Assembly: GCA_964446955.1 (NCBI GenBank) | Contig: CAYUQJ010000006.1 | Span: 132,370 to 196,369, forward strand | Source: Leptolinea sp964446955 | GTDB taxonomy: Bacteria > Chloroflexota > Anaerolineae > Anaerolineales > Anaerolineaceae | Length of the DNA stretch: 64,000 nt | Direction of reading: 5' to 3' | Shown: positions 35,239 to 43,273 of the stretch, in pieces | How the letters are laid out: every line of letters begins with the position of its first letter | Position numbering within the stretch: position 1 is the first letter of the stretch | Position numbers and translations under genes: made by a program | The notes under the pieces: generated by a model | Database searches by the model: none | Told to the model about the DNA's origin: nothing | Seen by the model: only the letters and a program-made list of their open reading frames with translations

Positions 35239-36009
35239 ATGAAGACCATTGCCTTTGCCAACCAGAAAGGTGGTGTCGGAAAGACCACCACCGCCGTCAC
35301 CCTCGCCCACGGACTGGCCCGACTTGGCCGCCGCACCCTGCTGGTGGATCTCGATCCCCAGGGACATGTGGCGTTTTCGCTGGGCAGCGATAAGGAACCG
35401 GGACTGTTCAACCTGATCGTCAACGAGATGCCGCTGCGCAAGGTGGTGATCCACGCGCGGGAAAACCTGGATATCCTGCCCGGCGACAAGATGACCGAAA
35501 AGGTCAAGCGCCAGATTACGGTGTCCGATTTCCGCGAATCCATCCTGGCCAATTCGCTGGCCGATCTGGATTATGATGCCGTGCTGCTGGATATGGCCCC
35601 ATCGCTGGATGTGTTGCACGTCAACGGTCTGGTTGCGTCGGATTATGTGATCATTCCCACCCGTCTGGACGCGCTGGCCGTGGATGGTGTGCGCGAGATT
35701 CTTCTCACCATGGGCGAAGTCAATCAGCGCGGGCACAGCTTTGAGGGATATTCCATTCTGCCCACGTTCTTCGACCGCACCACCCGTGAAACGCTCACCC
35801 AATTGCAGGAGATCGTCAAAACCTTCGGCAAGAAGGTTTGGCCGCCTATTCCACAGGATACCCGGGCGCGTGAAGCCGCGGCCTTCGGAAAAACCCTGTG
35901 GGAATATGCCCCTGATTCTACCGTTTTGACTGGTTATTCCGAGAATGGTAAACATGTTGGCGGCTATACGCAGTGTTTAGATCGTCTGGTGGAGGTTTTG
36001 GATGCCTGA
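35239..36009 (+). CDS. parA: ParA-type partition ATPase (short, type Ib-like)
   Basis: 256 residues. Deviant Walker A KGGVGKTTT at about 10-18, A-prime motif LLDMAPSLDVL and Walker B-like DYVIIPTRLDALAVDG. No N-terminal helix-turn-helix, as in type Ib ParA or Soj. Such ATPases bind DNA non-specifically and move the replicon with a centromere-binding partner. The next gene overlaps its end by 8 bases and encodes a ribbon-helix-helix protein. No strong ribosome site precedes the ATG. Chromosomal Soj is usually followed by Spo0J/ParB, which is absent here, so plasmid origin is more likely. Confidence 0.92.
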   Translation: MKTIAFANQKGGVGKTTTAVTLAHGLARLGRRTLLVDLDPQGHVAFSLGSDKEPGLFNLIVNEMPLRKVVIHARENLDILPGDKMTEKVKRQITVSDFRESILANSLADLDYDAVLLDMAPSLDVLHVNGLVASDYVIIPTRLDALAVDGVREILLTMGEVNQRGHSFEGYSILPTFFDRTTRETLTQLQEIVKTFGKKVWPPIPQDTRAREAAAFGKTLWEYAPDSTVLTGYSENGKHVGGYTQCLDRLVEVLDA

Positions 36010-36424
36010 ACCTAAATTTGAACGCCGTCAAGTGCTCGATCCGGCCGTGGCCGACCTGCTTTCTGGCATGGAACGCCGCAAAGCCGAGACACAGCTTCCC
36101 CGCCAGCAACGGGAGAAAAAGGCCAAAGAACGTGCCAAGATCACCTCTCGCCGTGAGCAGCGGGCCACATATGACCTGCCACCGCAGCTCAGGCAGCGTA
36201 TCAAAGATCTGGCCGACCGCGAACGTTTGCCGGCCAGTCAGTTGGTCAGCCTGGCACTCATCCGTTTTTTGAACGACCTCGAAAATGGGAGCGTCGATGT
36301 CGATGCCATGAAACAGCCGTCACGCAGTCCGCGGTATGATTGGAACCTGGATATCCCCGAAAACCTGATGCCCGGCCTTGTCATGCCGCGGATGCTTCTA
36401 AAAAATAATCGGAAACGTTCTTAA
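36002..36424 (+). CDS. Ribbon-helix-helix protein, probable centromere-binding partner of ParA
   Basis: 140 residues. A basic, charged N-terminus (about 1-55, rich in Arg/Lys/Glu) leads to a ribbon-helix-helix of the CopG/ParG kind at about 58-95 (RATYDLPPQLRQRIKDLADRERLPASQLVSLALIRFL). An unstructured tail follows. N-terminal basic tails that stimulate ParA are known in ParG-like partners; here I infer the same role. It is co-transcribed with parA and would bind the GGCGACCCT repeats upstream. Iterons begin 118 bases after its stop. Confidence 0.8.
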   Translation: MPEPKFERRQVLDPAVADLLSGMERRKAETQLPRQQREKKAKERAKITSRREQRATYDLPPQLRQRIKDLADRERLPASQLVSLALIRFLNDLENGSVDVDAMKQPSRSPRYDWNLDIPENLMPGLVMPRMLLKNNRKRS

Positions 36425-36470
36425 GAATTAAAAGTAGTAAAGAGTCGTTATATAAGTAAGTATAGAATCT

Positions 36471-36511
36471 CGTGCAAAATTTGCACGTACCTGAAATGCA
36501 TGTTTTGCATT
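36471..36511. repeat. Two small palindromes before the iteron array
   Basis: CGTGCAAA-A-TTTGCACG (36471-36487) is perfect, and AATGCA-N5-TGCATT follows at 36495-36511, with a further GTGCAAAAG word at 36519. Sites of this type often flank plasmid origins as Rep-dimer operators; here the binding protein is unknown. Confidence 0.5.
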
Positions 36512-36541
36512 CAGATATCGTGCAAAAGATTCCGCCCGGCG

Positions 36542-36716
36542 GCCGGAGGGTAAAATTTTCATGTACGCCTGAAGGAATCATGTGCATACAGGCCAGAAAG
36601 AAAATAATTCATTCAGGCCAGAGTGAAAAAAATGCATAATGGCCAGAAGGTAAATATTGCCATCAGGCCTAAAGGAAAAATATGCCGCCAGGCCTTAAGG
36701 CAAAAAATGCCGGCTG
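36542..36716 (+). repeat. Iteron array: seven tandem 25-bp direct repeats, putative replication origin
   Basis: Units start at 36542, 36567, 36592, 36617, 36642, 36667 and 36692, each exactly 25 bp. The loose consensus is GCC(T/A)GAAGG, an A-rich centre, then ATGC-AT-AG. All begin with GCC; most have AAGG or AAAGG next and a run of A. The strict 25-bp period despite sequence drift, and the setting between parA/RHH genes and a DnaA-N replication gene, match iteron origins of theta plasmids. No ORF with a start signal crosses the array. Confidence 0.8.
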
Positions 36717-36736
36717 GTATCTCTCAAAAATAAAGA

Positions 36737-36755
36737 GGCGACCTTTAGGGTCGCC
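36737..36755. repeat. GGCGACCCT palindrome, copy 2 (possible terminator)
   Basis: GGCGACCTT, T, AGGGTCGCC, extended by AGA/TCT to arms of about 11 bp. It lies 20 bases after the stop of the minus-strand gene at 36775 and has A-rich and T-rich flanks, so it may end that transcript as well as serving as a protein site. Confidence 0.7.
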
Positions 36756-36774
36756 TCTAAAATCTTCACCTAAT

Positions 36775-36996
36775 TTAGATGCCAATATTAATGATCTGGC
36801 CAGTGCCGTCAGGCAGGGGAGGGCGCTTTATTGAATCCGGCGGCAGAAGAATTTGATCAACCGAGTGAACACGCGTTTCTTTCAGTAAACTGGCAAAACA
36901 ATTGTCCAGCACTATCCGACTTTTGCGAACGCTGTTATTCATGCCGGGTAATGTTTCTCTGGGAAGAATACTGAATGGATCCGGTTTAACAGTCAT
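36775..36996 (-). CDS. Small protein ending in PDGTGQIIN, copy A
   Basis: 73 residues from ATG 36996 (AGGA seven bases upstream). The central part (RKSRIVLDNCFASLLKETRV) is helical. The last 13 residues, LPDGTGQIINIGI, match those of the next gene (MPDGTGQIINTSA). No membrane segment or known domain. It stands against the module's main direction, followed by a GGCGACCCT hairpin. Function unknown; the shared C-terminal tag may be a recognition or processing signal. Confidence 0.6.
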   Translation of the reverse strand: MTVKPDPFSILPRETLPGMNNSVRKSRIVLDNCFASLLKETRVHSVDQILLPPDSIKRPPLPDGTGQIINIGI

Positions 36997-37136
36997 GATT
37001 ATTCCTGCATTACGAAAAATTTGCACGGTCCTTTCTCGAACACAGACAAAAGACCTGGCGAAAAAACTGGTGCAATAAGCAAGCCAAAATTGGCGGAGCA
37101 GTTATTGTTCACGCTTTTTATTGTTCCATGCAGCAA

Positions 37137-37166
37137 AAAAGAGGCGACCCTCAGGGTCGCCTCTTT
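37137..37166. terminator. GGCGACCCT palindrome, copy 3, bidirectional terminator shape
   Basis: The 9-1-9 palindrome (37143-37161) extends to 15-bp arms (AAAAGAGGCGACCCT and its complement) with A run on the left and T run on the right, so it can act as terminator in both directions. It lies just after the minus-strand gene at 37187. Confidence 0.8.
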
Positions 37167-37186
37167 TACAATTGGTATACTGTAAC

Positions 37187-37408
37187 TCAGGCAGAGGTAT
37201 TGATAATCTGACCGGTGCCGTCCGGCATGGGTGACTGTTTGATCATCTCAACGAGAGCCTGCCCGAATGCTTCCTGTTGTTCCAGCGATTGCTTCATAAT
37301 GGCAACACTGATCTCATTCATCACCGCGCGGCTGCGACTACCGGTGGCAAAAGAAGCAAGAGAAGATTCCATGGACACAGAATTGATCATAACGATGTTA
37401 TCGGTCAC
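37187..37408 (-). CDS. YjfB-like small protein ending in PDGTGQIIN, copy B
   Basis: 73 residues from GTG 37408, or 67 from ATG 37390; no clear ribosome site. The sequence SVAIMKQSLEQQEAFGQALVEMIKQS resembles YjfB-type putative motility proteins (short helical proteins with xVAVMKKxxD). The end MPDGTGQIINTSA is shared with copy A. A hairpin terminator follows. YjfB proteins are uncharacterised. No flagellar or chemotaxis gene is in the window. Confidence 0.6.
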   Translation of the reverse strand: MTDNIVMINSVSMESSLASFATGSRSRAVMNEISVAIMKQSLEQQEAFGQALVEMIKQSPMPDGTGQIINTSA

Positions 37409-37463
37409 TTCATACCAGACTTGAGTCCTGCATGAGAAGATTGTTTAATTTGAATTCTTGTTC

Positions 37464-37491
37464 TTGACATATAGAATATATGTGCTATTAT
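37464..37491 (+). promoter_or_regulatory. Promoter with palindrome over the -35, distal to the ATPase gene
   Basis: TTGACA (37464-37469), 16-bp spacer, TATTAT (37486-37491). The inverted repeat ACATATA-GAA-TATATGT (37467-37483) overlaps the -35. It would give a leader of about 205 bases before 37703, or a small RNA. Confidence 0.5.
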
Positions 37492-37649
37492 GCATTATGT
37501 ATCAATAGCATTGTCATCAGAAATACACGCTCTGTTTCAATTTTCACGGGTCGTCTGTGGTAAAACGGGGTTATATTTATGCTATATTGAACCAGATTAT
37601 AAAAAGTTACGCTAATTATTTGCAAAATAAGAGAAAATGCGGTAACCTA

Positions 37650-37678
37650 TTGAAATCGGTACTGATTTGTTCTATAAT
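37650..37678 (+). promoter_or_regulatory. Proximal promoter of the ATPase/Rep operon
   Basis: TTGAAA (37650-37655), 17-bp spacer, perfect TATAAT (37673-37678), about 25 bases before the start codon, followed by AGGAGG (37686-37691). Confidence 0.7.
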
Positions 37679-37702
37679 ACTCTCCAGGAGGACATAATTA
37701 TC

Positions 37703-38527
37703 ATGACCTTTGCCTTCAATGACGCGGAATGGCGTATGACTCGCCTGGAGCGCCTGGGATTGAAAGAAGATCCCTTCAAACTGTCGGCAGATCCTCGATA
37801 TTTATATCTCGGTTCGGAACATCTTACCGTTTACAAACAACTCCTGAATATTATTTCCCGCCGCCGCGGACTTGGACTGGTGATTGGGGATATGGGGATG
37901 GGCAAGAGCTCGCTGGCCCGGCGGTTGTACGATGTGCACTCCGCGGAACCGAATATGGATGTGTGCTATATCCACACCGCTGCCTTCAAATCGGGTATGG
38001 ATGCCGCCCGTCAGATATCATCATCCCTCGGGGTGGATCCGCAGCGTTCATTTCAACGGCAGATGGAAAGCATCGAACGCAAGATGGCCGATGCTTACAC
38101 GGCCAAACGCAACGTGGTCATCCTGCTGGATGATGCCCAGTTGATGGACCCTTCCGCGCTTGAGGTGATTCATCGCCTGTACAATTTCGATTACGATGCC
38201 AAAGTCGCCCAGGTTCTGGCATTTGGTCAGAATGAAATGCTCGGCCTGTTTGAACAGAACAAGGCTGTAAACGCGCGTGTGTTCGCGCGATTGATTCTTT
38301 CACCGCTGGCCCTGGGCAGCGCGTTGCAGATGGTTCTGTTCCGCCTCAATGTGGCCGGACGCACAGCGCCGCTGATCGATGACAATGCCTTTGAGCTGTT
38401 GTATGAAAGCTCACAGGGCGTTCCCCGGGAGATCATCCGGTTGTGCAATATTGCCATCGACCTGTTGCTACAGAGCAGTGAAAGTATGATCAACCTGGCT
38501 ATCGCAGAAGAGGCGGTGAAACTTTGA
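37703..38527 (+). CDS. ExeA/TniB-like AAA ATPase
   Basis: 274 residues from ATG 37703 (AGGAGG 11 bases upstream). It opens with the ExeA-type GLKEDPFKLSADPRYLYLGSEH. Walker A is GDMGMGKSS, Walker B VVILLDDAQLM, and the sensor region is ARLILSPLALG. Proteins of this type load or regulate DNA enzymes (TniB, MuB-like, or plasmid replication helpers) or act in secretion. Here the partners encoded next are a small RHH-like protein and a DnaA-N protein, so a DNA replication or helicase-loading role is the better guess. The next gene overlaps its stop by 4 bases. Confidence 0.85.
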   Translation: MTFAFNDAEWRMTRLERLGLKEDPFKLSADPRYLYLGSEHLTVYKQLLNIISRRRGLGLVIGDMGMGKSSLARRLYDVHSAEPNMDVCYIHTAAFKSGMDAARQISSSLGVDPQRSFQRQMESIERKMADAYTAKRNVVILLDDAQLMDPSALEVIHRLYNFDYDAKVAQVLAFGQNEMLGLFEQNKAVNARVFARLILSPLALGSALQMVLFRLNVAGRTAPLIDDNAFELLYESSQGVPREIIRLCNIAIDLLLQSSESMINLAIAEEAVKL

Positions 38528-38847
38528 AAAAACTACCGGCTGCAAACCGCCCGGCGTGGCTTCAACTGTACGACGCCCGAGCGAACCATACACAGGAAAG
38601 CCGTCCGGTTGGCCGGCCTCCGGCGCCGGTCCCGCGGTACAAGGTTGGTTTGACCCTGTCTCACGGAGAATCAGCGGAATTGAAAGTATGGCAGGATCGT
38701 TTCAGCGAAATGCTGGGACGCAAAATTTCCATTGGCGAGACAGTCGGTATTCTGGCACGCATTTGTTCCACCCGCCTGTCGCGCCTGTCTGAACAGGACT
38801 ACGCCGATATGATGGACCTCGTCGAGCACCTGGTTGAAGGAGGGTAA
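38524..38847 (+). CDS. Small DNA-binding-like protein between ATPase and Rep genes
   Basis: 107 residues from TTG 38524, overlapping the ATPase stop (TTGA), a coupling arrangement. The first 40 residues are Pro/Arg-rich (GRPPAPVPRY), then VGLTLSHGESAELKVWQDRFSEMLGRKISIGETVGILARI, which looks like a strand plus two helices of a ribbon-helix-helix. No closer match recognised. Probably a plasmid-type regulator or replication accessory protein. Confidence 0.65.
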   Translation: MKKLPAANRPAWLQLYDARANHTQESRPVGRPPAPVPRYKVGLTLSHGESAELKVWQDRFSEMLGRKISIGETVGILARICSTRLSRLSEQDYADMMDLVEHLVEGG

Positions 38848-38923
38848 TTATTTCTACCATAAATAGGCGGTATTAAAGGTAGAAAAAACACCCCCCCTTT
38901 TTTCAGGAGAAAAATCCCATCCC

Positions 38924-39805
38924 ATGGACCAACTGGTACAAACACGACCGTATTCACTGAGCGCATCATCTGTTGATGATGCCTGGGAAATGGTACTCGG
39001 TCAACTGCAGTCTGAAATGGACAAGACCAGTTTCGAGACCTGGGTGAGACCGTTAAAACCGGTCAGCTATCGGGATGGGGTATTCACCATTGGCGCGCGC
39101 AACACGTACGGGCGGGATTGGGTGGAAGCCCGACTCCGCAGCCGGTTGACGAATATGTTGGAGGGTATGTTACCGTCTCCGGTCAGGATCAAGTTGACGG
39201 TGGTCAATGAGTTTTACCACGATGAATCAGACAAAAATCCGGTGGACAAGGAGAGATCGTCCAAACAGCTCTCCAAACCGCAAAAAGAAGAGTGGATTGA
39301 AGAACCGGAATCACAATTGGATCGTCCGCAGGGCGAATCCACTCCACGGAAGATCCTGCTGGCCAGGGCATACGGCAGTGAGCGGGCTCGAGCTATCCAA
39401 CCGGAGCGGGGACTTTTCCTTACCCTGTATTTCTTCGAACACTGGCTTCCGCTTATCGGTCATTCCGGCATGGCTGTTGTGCTGGCCGCACGAAGCATGT
39501 GCTTCTGGAATCCGAAGACCGGTGAATTGCGCAACCGTGTGGAAACCGACATGGCCGAGATCGCCGCAAAGGCCAATGTGTCGGTGCGCACAGTAAAAGA
39601 TGTGCTGGCAGGGGAACTGGTGAAAAAGTACTTTTTGCGGTACACTGTCCGCCGCATGATGACACCCAACGGAATCCGGACAGCCGGCATCACACTGCTG
39701 GTGCGTATGGATGATCCACTCACTCCCGAAGACCAGGATGTTTTGAACCTTCCTGAAGCGGAACGCTGGTACCCGGCCGAATTTGAGGATGAGACTGAGG
39801 ATTAG
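38924..39805 (+). CDS. Replication protein with DnaA N-terminal domain
   Basis: 293 residues. Residues about 17-90 match DnaA domain I (WEMVLGQLQSEMDKTSFETWVRPLK, FTIGARNTYGRDWVEARL). There is no AAA ATPase and no DnaA domain IV. A charged linker (about 100-140) leads to a helical domain at about 150-290 with a helix-turn-helix-like region (MAEIAAKANVSVRTVKDVLAGELVKKYF). DnaA-N fused to other DNA-binding parts is typical of plasmid or mobile-element replication proteins. It should recruit helicase to the iterons at 36542. CAGGAGA lies upstream of the ATG. Confidence 0.85.
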   Translation: MDQLVQTRPYSLSASSVDDAWEMVLGQLQSEMDKTSFETWVRPLKPVSYRDGVFTIGARNTYGRDWVEARLRSRLTNMLEGMLPSPVRIKLTVVNEFYHDESDKNPVDKERSSKQLSKPQKEEWIEEPESQLDRPQGESTPRKILLARAYGSERARAIQPERGLFLTLYFFEHWLPLIGHSGMAVVLAARSMCFWNPKTGELRNRVETDMAEIAAKANVSVRTVKDVLAGELVKKYFLRYTVRRMMTPNGIRTAGITLLVRMDDPLTPEDQDVLNLPEAERWYPAEFEDETED

Positions 39806-39931
39806 GGGACGAAACGAATCTCAGATTATGGTGATGTAATGCGTATAGATTATTCCTGATACCGGGAATTACCACCGGATCGGATTGTGTTCCGGTGTTT
39901 ATTCAATACTCTTCAGAAAGGAGACAACCCA

Positions 39932-40096
39932 ATGGCTGACGAAAAATATGAATCCTATTGCCTGAAATGCAAATGCAAGCGGGAAATCGTAAATCCAGAA
40001 AAGACCGTTTTAAAGAATGGCGCAAATGCTGTGAAAGGCAAATGCGCTGTCTGCGGTACCACTGTCATGAAGATCCTCCCGAAGGAAAAGAAATAG
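39932..40096 (+). CDS. Small zinc-ribbon protein (DUF5679-like)
   Basis: 54 residues from ATG 39932 with AAAGGAG nine bases upstream. Two CxxC pairs (YCLKCKCK, GKCAVCGTT) make a zinc ribbon; the middle reads KTVLKNGANAVKGKCAVCG. This pattern is the DUF5679 family, common in Chloroflexota and archaea, function unknown; it resembles ribosomal or nucleic-acid-binding ribbons. A good terminator follows. Confidence 0.9.
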   Translation: MADEKYESYCLKCKCKREIVNPEKTVLKNGANAVKGKCAVCGTTVMKILPKEKK

Positions 40097-40111
40097 TTCC
40101 GGCAAGGAAGA

Positions 40112-40137
40112 GACCGCCCGAAAGGGCGGTCTTTTTT
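40112..40137 (+). terminator. Rho-independent terminator
   Basis: GACCGCCC and GGGCGGTC pair around GAAA, followed by TTTTTT. It ends the zinc-ribbon gene. Confidence 0.92.
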
Positions 40138-40208
40138 GTACATTCCAAATCTGCAGTCAAATAATGTGAATTTCTTGTTATCCAGGTCTTTTCGTAGGAA
40201 AAAGAATT

Positions 40209-41657
40209 TCAATCGGATGTGATCTTGTTATGGTCTTGAATTGTTGAATCGACCCATTTTCCAATAATAATTGCTATCATCAATAATCCCATGGGTAGTA
40301 TTAACGTCATTAATCGGTTGGATGAATCAGTCCAATATAAATGATATGGAGGCCGAATAATAACCAACACAAAAATACTGCCGATTGTTGACAAGATGAA
40401 TGTCCTTAAGAAGGTAACAAACGGTTGAGATTTAATGAATAATGAGATTATTAGTAACGGAAAAATAAGCCAGAAGGAAAAACCCCAATATCCTGTTACA
40501 AAGGTATTTGATAGAAAACTACCAATGCTTATTAACATATGATCGGGCCGAATAAGTATAAAAATTAAAACAATAAAGTAAATAAAGATAAGAAAAAACT
40601 CTAATTTAAAAATTTGCAAAATTTTTGCCAAAAAACTCTTGTTCGAGAATATTATCATTCCAATAAGCATTATCAATCCGAAGATGATGAGAATAAATCT
40701 TTGAGGATTTACGTATGATGAAAAGTTTTCAATACGAAACAGTATATAGAGAAACCACGCTAACTGAATGATTATTACTGGTAAGAATAAAATCAACCTT
40801 GATTTATACGAAAAATTGTTTGTTAGCAAAATCAATATGAGGAGAATGTCCATATAGATAAATGTTTCAGCTCTTGAAAAAAAGACACCAATAGATGAAA
40901 GGAGAAAGAAAACTAACCAGTAATTGTTTTTCTCTGTGACTGAAAGCCAATAACTACTAATTGCGGTAAACAGAAAAATTCCTGATGTCAGAGTTCCATG
41001 AATATAAAAGAATTGAACAATAAATAATGGCGTACTGACTAATAAAAATGTAGAAGTGATCACTAAGGGAGTGACAATGTTCTTGTTTACGAAAAAGGAT
41101 TGGAGAATGTGTTCTGAAAGATAATAAAAAACTAGAATAAATGAAAAAGCAAAACTAAATTGTAAAGAGACAAGATAATCTGAGTTGATGAACACACTTG
41201 TCGATTGAAGAATGGGTATGAAAACCCCCCGGACTAACATGCGTTCAAGGACATTCTGATCAAAACCCCAAAAAGAAATAGATCTACCGATTCTTAAAAT
41301 TGAAAATGAATCCGAGGTGGCTAGCGTGTAATTGAATGTAATAAAGAGATAATTTAGTAGAGAAAATGGAATAATTGTTTTGATGAAAACAATCCATTCA
41401 TTGGAAGTAAGAAATAGCCGGTTTTTAATTCCGATAACTATTGGAATCGTCAAACTGATTATCATCAATAAAAAGATTATTTGAGATGATAATTTCACAC
41501 CAATTATGTTAATTATTATCAAAATACTAGCAAAAAGTATGCTTCCCCAAAGAAAACTACTGAATACTAAAAATTTAAAGGGAATCCATTTTTTGAAAAA
41601 TAAAACAAATGAAAATCCTAACAAAAAGATATATATAAGGAATAATAATTGGAGCAT
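40209..41657 (-). CDS. Polytopic membrane protein in an AT-rich island (GT-C-like)
   Basis: About 482 residues from ATG 41657 (AAGGA seven bases upstream; it starts two bases after the stop of the upstream gene). About 13 hydrophobic segments with short loops. The overall shape resembles GT-C glycosyltransferase or O-antigen-type membrane proteins, but no catalytic motif was found. Codon use is strongly A/T-ending, unlike neighbours. Probably co-transcribed with 41660-42979 and transferred with it. Confidence 0.75.
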   Translation of the reverse strand: MLQLLFLIYIFLLGFSFVLFFKKWIPFKFLVFSSFLWGSILFASILIIINIIGVKLSSQIIFLLMIISLTIPIVIGIKNRLFLTSNEWIVFIKTIIPFSLLNYLFITFNYTLATSDSFSILRIGRSISFWGFDQNVLERMLVRGVFIPILQSTSVFINSDYLVSLQFSFAFSFILVFYYLSEHILQSFFVNKNIVTPLVITSTFLLVSTPLFIVQFFYIHGTLTSGIFLFTAISSYWLSVTEKNNYWLVFFLLSSIGVFFSRAETFIYMDILLILILLTNNFSYKSRLILFLPVIIIQLAWFLYILFRIENFSSYVNPQRFILIIFGLIMLIGMIIFSNKSFLAKILQIFKLEFFLIFIYFIVLIFILIRPDHMLISIGSFLSNTFVTGYWGFSFWLIFPLLIISLFIKSQPFVTFLRTFILSTIGSIFVLVIIRPPYHLYWTDSSNRLMTLILPMGLLMIAIIIGKWVDSTIQDHNKITSD

Positions 41658-41659
41658 CA

Positions 41660-42979
41660 CTATTTCCTTGAACAATTAAGATAGTCAGAATTCGGAATGA
41701 ACAGCACTTTATTATCAAATTGCCATACACAAAGGGTCTGGTCTAAAGAAATTGGTTCCTGCAAAAAATGATAATCAAATCTGATTCTTCCCATCTGTTT
41801 AATAATGGTTTTATCAAAAATCTCTAAATCTTCCATATTTTTCTTGGAAAGTCTCGGATCATAATTAACTTGTTTAATTGATTTCAAACGGGCTAAAACT
41901 AACAATTCATCTTCATCTAAACGTATTTCCCTAAGATACATGTTTGTATTTGGAATGATTAATGTGTAACCCTGGTAAAGCTGTTCTAGCATTAAATAGA
42001 CTTGAAAATTTTGAAAATTGTCCTTGCTTGAATTATCCAAACTGGCAAATGAATTTGAGGGGACTTGTGCCAATCTAAATATGTTATTGGTTTGGTAATG
42101 AACAAAAACCAGTATATTTAGAAGTGGTGATATCAATACAAAACAAATGAAACACTTTCTTAAAAATGTTACGTTTTGCAAAGGCTGAAGATATATATGA
42201 ATTCTTGATATTGCATACGTGAAAAATAGCAAAATGATTGATAAAGAAATGAAATTGCTTACAAAGAGAAAGATGAATAAGAAAATTCTGATAATCGAAA
42301 GATTATGCCAGGAAAAAACATAAGGATATTCTAATAAGGTTTGATTGTAATTATTATTATGAAGATTGATCTTTTCACTTTTCCCGTTCCACTTGATTTC
42401 TATTTCACCTGTGTCTGGCCCTTGTAATAAAAGAATACTTATTCCGTTAGTAGAATAATCATTAAAACGTAATTTCTCTCCGCCATTTCCTGTAACTCTT
42501 AATATGTCACCTTCACTGGTCCAATTTCCAGTAAGCTCCAAGTCATCGGTGGTTAAAAGTTTTCTTTGTTTATCATCAGGTGGCAATGATGTAATTTCAT
42601 AAATCTCAATGGAATTCGCATGGACTTCAGCCGATGTGGGGGGCAGAATAGTCAATTCAAATGTATTTCGTGATGGGATCCATTGAAGAGATGCTTTAGT
42701 GATAAAAAGAGTGCTGATAGCAAAAATGAGAACTACGATAAAATATTCTGGTCTGTATAACTTTGAAGTTCTTGTAATTGTTTGAAAATTCTTATTAATC
42801 AATAAAACGATTAAAAAAATGAAGAATAAAAAAAATAACAAGGTGATTTTCGTACGATCAGGTAATTCGAAAAATTTAAAGAAGTAAACACTGACACTGT
42901 AAGATAGACTTGTCCCAATAGTTATCAAAACCAGGAATTGTTTCAATCTAAATCCAGGACTATTAATGACGTTATTCAT
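41660..42979 (-). CDS. Membrane protein with extracytoplasmic domains, AT-rich island
   Basis: 439 residues. Membrane segments at about 13-30, 43-60, 76-93, 228-262 and 278-298. A loop of about 130 residues (95-225) looks like a beta-rich domain and the last 140 residues lie outside; the end has SLDQTLCVWQFDNKVLF. This order is seen in membrane proteins of polysaccharide or surface-glycan loci, but no family is recognised. AT-rich codon use marks it as imported with its neighbour. Confidence 0.7.
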   Translation of the reverse strand: MNNVINSPGFRLKQFLVLITIGTSLSYSVSVYFFKFFELPDRTKITLLFFLFFIFLIVLLINKNFQTITRTSKLYRPEYFIVVLIFAISTLFITKASLQWIPSRNTFELTILPPTSAEVHANSIEIYEITSLPPDDKQRKLLTTDDLELTGNWTSEGDILRVTGNGGEKLRFNDYSTNGISILLLQGPDTGEIEIKWNGKSEKINLHNNNYNQTLLEYPYVFSWHNLSIIRIFLFIFLFVSNFISLSIILLFFTYAISRIHIYLQPLQNVTFLRKCFICFVLISPLLNILVFVHYQTNNIFRLAQVPSNSFASLDNSSKDNFQNFQVYLMLEQLYQGYTLIIPNTNMYLREIRLDEDELLVLARLKSIKQVNYDPRLSKKNMEDLEIFDKTIIKQMGRIRFDYHFLQEPISLDQTLCVWQFDNKVLFIPNSDYLNCSRK

Positions 42980-43273
42980 ATAGCTTTTCCCTCATTTTGA
43001 ATTTGCAACGAATCAAATTCATATTCTCAAGATGGGTCATATCGGTCTAAAATAACAACTTTTAGGAATTCTCTTGCTAACCCTTCATTTCCGATTACAG
43101 AAAAATCAAACATAAGATATTTGCATAAGAATGAGAATAAACCTTTGAGTCGATCAGAGATTAATGCCTAATAGTGTGCAGACTATTATAATGAATAACC
43201 CAACCTCAAAAAAACACTTTAGAGTTCCCAGACGATTATTAGAATGTGGCTGATATAGTTTGAAGAAAAAGAT
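42980..43273. other. AT-rich gap between divergent genes
   Basis: 294 bases, no supported ORF or RNA gene. It should hold the promoter of the minus-strand membrane genes and of the plus-strand EamA gene. Base composition changes to that of the host near 43270. Confidence 0.4.

Noticed and set aside
35239..36424. Chromosomal soj/spo0J pair
   Set aside because: The second gene is a 140-residue ribbon-helix-helix protein, not a ParB with its HTH and CTPase domains.
36542..36716. Array as a CRISPR locus
   Set aside because: The period of 25 bp leaves no room for unique spacers of 30 or more bases; repeats touch one another and drift. No cas gene is present.
38924..39805. Chromosomal dnaA and origin of replication
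   Set aside because: Only DnaA domain I is present; the ATPase and DNA-binding domains are missing, and dnaN, recF and gyrB are not nearby.
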